The notes under the pieces: model-generated
Databases searched by the model: none
Seen by the model: the letters and a program-made list of their open reading frames with translations, nothing else
What the model was told of the DNA's origin: nothing
Position numbers and translations under genes: made by a program
Part shown: positions 60,760-64,000 of the stretch, in pieces
How the letters are laid out: each line of letters opens with the position of its first letter
Position numbering within the stretch: position 1 is the first letter of the stretch
DNA from: Streptomyces sp. WP-1
GTDB taxonomy: Bacteria > Actinomycetota > Actinomycetes > Streptomycetales > Streptomycetaceae
NCBI RefSeq assembly: GCF_030450125.1
Contig: NZ_CP123923.1
Span: 3,162,001-3,226,000 of the forward strand
DNA length: 64,000 bases
Direction of reading: 5' to 3'

Positions 60760-61524
60760 ATGGGACAGCAAGCGACGCCGGTCCGAACGGCCGGGCTGGG
60801 CAGGGCGGTCGGGGCGGTACCGGACTCGGTGTGCGGGGCGGTGCTGCTGCTGCCCGGTGGGGCGGAGGTCTCCGCGCGCAGGCCGTCCCCGGTGGGGGCG
60901 ACGGCGTTCGTGCGCTCGCTGGGCCGGCGGTTCGTCCGTGCCGGAAAGGGCGAGGGCCTGGCCGTGCACACCGTCCGCTACCGGTACCGGGGTTGGAACG
61001 GCGGCGAGGCGCATCTGGCCGCCGACGCGGAATGGGCGGCGGACGAGGTCGTACGACGGTACGGCGATGTCCCGGTGTGCCTGGTCGGCGTCGGGATGGG
61101 CGGCCGGGCGGCGCTGCGGGCGGGCGGGCACGAGGCCGTCAACTCGGTGGTGGCGCTCGCCCCTTGGCTGCCCGAGGAGGACATGGCGGCGCCCGCCGAG
61201 CCGGTGAAGCAGCTGGTGGGGCGGCGGGTGCTGATCGTGCACGGCACGAACGACGAGCGCAGCGACCCGGAGCTGTCGTTCCGGTTCGCGGCGCGGGCGA
61301 AGAAGGTGAACCGGGAGGTGTGCCGGTTCGAGGTGCACTCCGACGGGCACCGGCTGCACGGGCACCGGGACGAAGTGGAGTGCCTGGCCGCCGACTTCAT
61401 GCGGGGCGCGCTGTTCGGGCATCCGGTGTCCCGGCCGGTCGAGGACGCGCTGGCGGCGCCGCCGCCGATCGGGCTGCGGATGCCGCTGGCGGCGGGGTTC
61501 GGCAAGTCGCTGCGGCGGCGGTGA
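60760..61524 (+). CDS. Alpha/beta-hydrolase-fold protein lacking the nucleophile serine
   Basis: 254 residues. The fold is indicated by AVLLLPGGAEVSARRPS (first strand/oxyanion), CLVGVGMGGRAALRAGG (elbow), RRVLIVHGTNDERSDPE (acid turn) and HSDGHRLHGHRDE (histidine loop). At the elbow the usual G-x-S-M-G-G reads G-V-G-M-G-G, so glycine replaces the serine nucleophile. Either another residue acts or it is a non-catalytic binder. It is 157 bp from and divergent to add. A role is not known. Confidence 0.8.
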   Translation: MGQQATPVRTAGLGRAVGAVPDSVCGAVLLLPGGAEVSARRPSPVGATAFVRSLGRRFVRAGKGEGLAVHTVRYRYRGWNGGEAHLAADAEWAADEVVRRYGDVPVCLVGVGMGGRAALRAGGHEAVNSVVALAPWLPEEDMAAPAEPVKQLVGRRVLIVHGTNDERSDPELSFRFAARAKKVNREVCRFEVHSDGHRLHGHRDEVECLAADFMRGALFGHPVSRPVEDALAAPPPIGLRMPLAAGFGKSLRRR

Positions 61525-61543
61525 ACCACCGCACTCCATGAGG

Positions 61544-61630
61544 GGGTTCAGGAAGGGAGCAGGTTCCCCCGTTAAGGAAGGCAGCAAGCTCCCTTCCCCC
61601 CCGTTCAGGAAGGAAGCAGGTTTCCCCTTC
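61544..61630. repeat. Triplicated 3' end of the LysR-type gene
   Basis: About three 29-bp units related to GTTCAGGAAGGAAGCAGG. On the minus strand each encodes the LysR C-terminus GNLLPS plus stop or a variant (GNLLPS-stop at 61605; a degenerate one about 61573; GNLLPS-stop about 61545). It looks like tandem duplication of the gene's last codons. Confidence 0.65.
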
Positions 61631-62558
61631 TCGACAGCAGGAACTTCTTGAAGGCGGCGACCGGCGGGGTGTCCGGGCGGCCGGCCGGCCAGGCGACGCC
61701 GATCTCGCGGACGGCGCGGGGCGCGGTGACGGTCAGTTCCACCACGCCCGGTCTCGGCACCGTCGGCGGCGGCAGCAGCGCGACCCCGAGCCCGGCCGCG
61801 ACCAGGCCCCGCAGCGTCTCGGCCTCCTCCCCCTCGAAGGCGATCCGGGGCGCGAACCCGGCCTCCCGGCACAGGGCGTCGGTGATGCGCCGCAGGCCGT
61901 AGCCGGGCTCCAGGGTCACGAAGTTCTCCTCGGCCGCCTCGGCCAGCCGGATCCGGCGGCGGCCCGCGAGCCGGTGTTCGGCGGGGACGACGAGGCGGAG
62001 TTTCTGTTCGTCCAGGCGGCGCACGACGAGGTCGGGGGCGTCCGGGACGGGCGAGGTCAGGCAGAGGTCGAGGCGGCCCGCGCGCATGCCCTCCAGCATG
62101 GCCTCGCCGTAGTTCTGGACGAGGCTGAAGCGGATGCGCGGGTGCTCGGCACGGAAGGCGCCCAGCAGGCCCGGTACGGTCTCGGCGCCCATGGTGTGCA
62201 GGAACCCGAAGGCGACCTTGCCGGTGGCGGGGTCGGCGTCGGCGCGGACCTCCTCGGCGGCGCGTTCCACCTCGCCGAGGGCTCGTTCGACGGAGGCGAG
62301 GAAGGTGCGGCCCGCGGTGGTGAGGACGAGGGTGCGACCGCGCCGGGCGAACAGCTCCACCCCCAGGTCCTGCTCCAGGCGGGCCATCGCGCGGGAGAGG
62401 GTCGACTGGGGGACGTTCAGTTCCTGGGCGGCGCGGGTGACGTGCTCGTTGCGGGCCACGCCGGCGAAGTAGGCGAGGCGGGGCGCCAGCAACAGCGCCA
62501 TGTCTTCTGTGTCACCGGATGGTGACAGGCGGGCCCCTGACCTCTGTTGATGCTCCAT
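61605..62558 (-). CDS. LysR-family transcriptional regulator
   Basis: 317 residues from the ATG at 62558 (MEHQQRSG). N-terminal winged helix (LAYFAGVARNEHVTRAAQELNVPQSTLSRAMARLEQDLGVELFAR) and the LysR substrate-binding domain (KVAFGFLHTMGAETVPGLLGAF; RIRFSLVQNYGEAMLEGMRAGRLDLCLTSP). It is divergent from the MFS transporter gene with a 62-bp intergenic region holding an imperfect inverted repeat. It probably controls that transporter. Confidence 0.92.
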   Translation of the reverse strand: MEHQQRSGARLSPSGDTEDMALLLAPRLAYFAGVARNEHVTRAAQELNVPQSTLSRAMARLEQDLGVELFARRGRTLVLTTAGRTFLASVERALGEVERAAEEVRADADPATGKVAFGFLHTMGAETVPGLLGAFRAEHPRIRFSLVQNYGEAMLEGMRAGRLDLCLTSPVPDAPDLVVRRLDEQKLRLVVPAEHRLAGRRRIRLAEAAEENFVTLEPGYGLRRITDALCREAGFAPRIAFEGEEAETLRGLVAAGLGVALLPPPTVPRPGVVELTVTAPRAVREIGVAWPAGRPDTPPVAAFKKFLLSRRGNLLPS

Positions 62559-62580
62559 GGGAACGATTATGACGATTCCA
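62558..62580. promoter_or_regulatory. Candidate LysR operator between lysR-type and MFS genes
   Basis: TGGGAACG (62558-62565) and CGATTCCA (62573-62580) form an inverted repeat matching at six of eight pairs with a 7-bp spacer. ACGATT also occurs twice. It fits a LysR box controlling both divergent genes. Confidence 0.45.
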
Positions 62581-62620
62581 TGCATTGGACGGATGAGAGG
62601 CGTGTCCTTACGGTCGAAGC

Positions 62621-63904
62621 ATGTCTCCCGCCAGTACCGGGGCGTCCGCCACCCTGGACGCCGCGTCCCCTGTCAGCACCCCCTCCTCCGACACCCGGCT
62701 GACCCCGGGCGGCCCCGGCTACCGCCGGATGAGCTTCGCCCTCTTCCTCGCCGGGGTCGCGACCTTCGCCCTCCTCTACTCCACCCAGGCCCTGCTGCCG
62801 CTGATCTCCGACGACTTCGGGGTCGCGGCGAGCGAGGCGAGCTGGACGGTGGCGGCCGCGACCGGCGGGCTCGCGCTGTTCGTGCTGCCGATGAGCGCCC
62901 TGTCGGAGCGCTTCGGGCGGCGTGCGGTGATGACGGCTTCGCTCGCGGTCGCGGTGGCCGTCGGCCTGGTGGTGCCCTTCGCGCCGTCGATCGGCGCGCT
63001 GGTCGCGCTGCGCGCGGTGCAGGGCGCGGCCCTCGCCGGACTGCCCGCCTCGGCGCAGGCGTATCTGGCCGAGGAGGTGCGCCCGCGCGCACTGGTCACG
63101 GCGATCGGCCTGTTCGTGGCGGGCAACAGCGTCGGCGGCATGAGCGGCCGGGTGATCACCGGCTGGGTGGCGCAGATGTGGGGCTGGCGGGTGTCGGTCG
63201 CTGTGATCGGCGTGATCGCGGTCGGGTGCGCGGTGGCGTTCCGGCTGCTGCTGCCCGCGCCCCGGCATTTCAAGGCGGGCTCGCTGCGCCCGCGCGTGCT
63301 GCTCGGCACGGTCCGCGCGCACCTCTCCGACCCGCTGCTGCGCCGTCTGTACGCGATCGGCGCGCTGTTCATGACGGTGTTCGGCGGGGTGTACACGGTG
63401 ATCGGCTACCGGCTGACGGGCGCGCCGTTCGGGCTGCCGCAGGGCATCGTGGGCTCGATCTTCCTGGTCTACCTGGTGGGCACGGTCTCGGCGTCCACGG
63501 CGGGCCGCCTGGTGGGCCGGCTCGGCCGCCGGGGCGCGCTGTATCTGGCGGGCGGTACGACGGCGGCGGGCCTGCTGCTCTCCCTCGCCGCGTCCCTCCC
63601 CCTCGTCCTGCTCGGCCTGGTGCTGATCACCGCGGGCTTCTTCGCGGGCCACGCGGTCGCCTCCTCGGCCGTCAGCAAGACCGCCACCCACGGCCGCGCC
63701 CAGGCCTCCGCGCTCTACCAGTCCGCCTACTACATCGGCTCCAGCGTCGGCAGCACGGTCGGCGCCCTGGCCTTCCACGCCGACGGCTGGCCCGGCACGG
63801 TGAGCGTCGGCCTCCTCGCGATCCTCGGCGTCGTCACCATCACGGTGCTGGGGTCCCGGGCGGCGCGGGTGTCGGCACGGCGGGAGCCGGTCGCGGCGCA
63901 CTGA
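62621..63904 (+). CDS. Major facilitator superfamily transporter (YnfM/Bcr-like)
   Basis: 427 residues with twelve predicted membrane helices. The loop 2-3 motif LSERFGRRAVMTASL is the MFS G-x-L-x-D-R-x-G-R-R-type motif A. LRAVQGAALAGLPASAQAYL (motif B) and GNSVGGMSGRVITGWVAQMWGW (motif C-like) are clear. It resembles YnfM-type arabinose/drug efflux proteins. It is divergent from a LysR regulator; the substrate is unknown. A hairpin follows the stop. Confidence 0.92.
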   Translation: MSPASTGASATLDAASPVSTPSSDTRLTPGGPGYRRMSFALFLAGVATFALLYSTQALLPLISDDFGVAASEASWTVAAATGGLALFVLPMSALSERFGRRAVMTASLAVAVAVGLVVPFAPSIGALVALRAVQGAALAGLPASAQAYLAEEVRPRALVTAIGLFVAGNSVGGMSGRVITGWVAQMWGWRVSVAVIGVIAVGCAVAFRLLLPAPRHFKAGSLRPRVLLGTVRAHLSDPLLRRLYAIGALFMTVFGGVYTVIGYRLTGAPFGLPQGIVGSIFLVYLVGTVSASTAGRLVGRLGRRGALYLAGGTTAAGLLLSLAASLPLVLLGLVLITAGFFAGHAVASSAVSKTATHGRAQASALYQSAYYIGSSVGSTVGALAFHADGWPGTVSVGLLAILGVVTITVLGSRAARVSARREPVAAH

Positions 63905-63920
63905 GACTTCCCGATCACGT

Positions 63921-63953
63921 GAGGGGTACGGGCCGTACGGCCCCGTGCCCCTC
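63921..63953 (+). terminator. Terminator after MFS gene
   Basis: Stem GAGGGGTACGGGCC / GGCCCCGTGCCCCTC around GTAC with one mismatch/bulge, 17 bp after the MFS stop. Confidence 0.7.
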
Positions 63954-64000
63954 GCGCGCGTCCGGAACCAGTCGCAACCGGTCCTGTCTGGTCGCTTTCT

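Overview
The window is a very GC-rich actinobacterial chromosome segment, almost certainly Streptomyces. The evidence is GTG/TTG starts, G/C third-position codon bias, a mycothiol amidase (mca), a three-subunit propionyl-CoA carboxylase, and an AfsQ1/AfsQ2/SigQ locus. From memory, gene order resembles the SCO4975 to SCO4900 part of the S. coelicolor core chromosome; no search was run. Most genes are core. Accessory signal is concentrated in one small island at about 3.7-6.35 kb and in several repeat-rich gaps.

Layout. 0-3.5 kb: TetR tail, Mut7-C RNase-like protein, small membrane protein, DUF255 thioredoxin-domain protein. 3.7-6.35 kb: island with a PD-(D/E)XK nuclease/DUF2075 helicase fusion, ending in a decayed copy of the DUF255 5' end beside an ArsR-type regulator. 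8-15 kb: mca, DUF4307, greA, ilvA, MarR, a sigma-like factor, cystathionine gamma-synthase. 15-25 kb: GNAT-AAA+ fusion, zinc alcohol dehydrogenase, MmyB-type regulator, MacB-like ABC transporter, L,D-transpeptidase, an LAxTG cell-wall protein, a lipoprotein. 25-31 kb: hutH, a GAF-GGDEF protein, enoyl-CoA hydratase, adenylate cyclase. 31-34 kb: SDR plus a nonsense-interrupted alpha/beta hydrolase and a TetR regulator with a paired operator. 34-41 kb: birA, pccB, pccE, maf, accA2 (biotinylation and acyl-CoA carboxylation). 41-53 kb: DeoR, lpdA, then purine-nucleoside phosphorylase, phosphohexo/pentomutase, deoC, two aldehyde dehydrogenase genes and a uridine-kinase-like gene. 53-58 kb: sigQ diverging from afsQ1-afsQ2-lipoprotein. 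58-64 kb: VanZ, PspC, a secreted protein, adenosine deaminase, an alpha/beta-hydrolase-like protein, LysR and an MFS transporter.

How the genes work together. Adenosine deaminase, purine-nucleoside phosphorylase, the mutase, DeoC and the aldehyde dehydrogenase form a plausible route from (deoxy)adenosine to glyceraldehyde-3-phosphate and acetate. Three of these genes (PNP, deoC, add), spread over 16 kb and on both strands, carry the same perfect 12-bp palindrome CTACGCGCGTAG just upstream. In deoC and add it lies in the spacer between proposed -35 and -10 boxes. This looks like one unlinked nucleoside repressor regulon.

The most unusual structural observation is a short palindromic repeat (CCTCCCCCA ... 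GG[TA/TG]CCCCCA). It lies inside hutH (36 bp) and inside the N-terminal coding part of sigQ (42 bp), both times in frame, and encodes a GGTS...GGG peptide in each. A third copy is intergenic.
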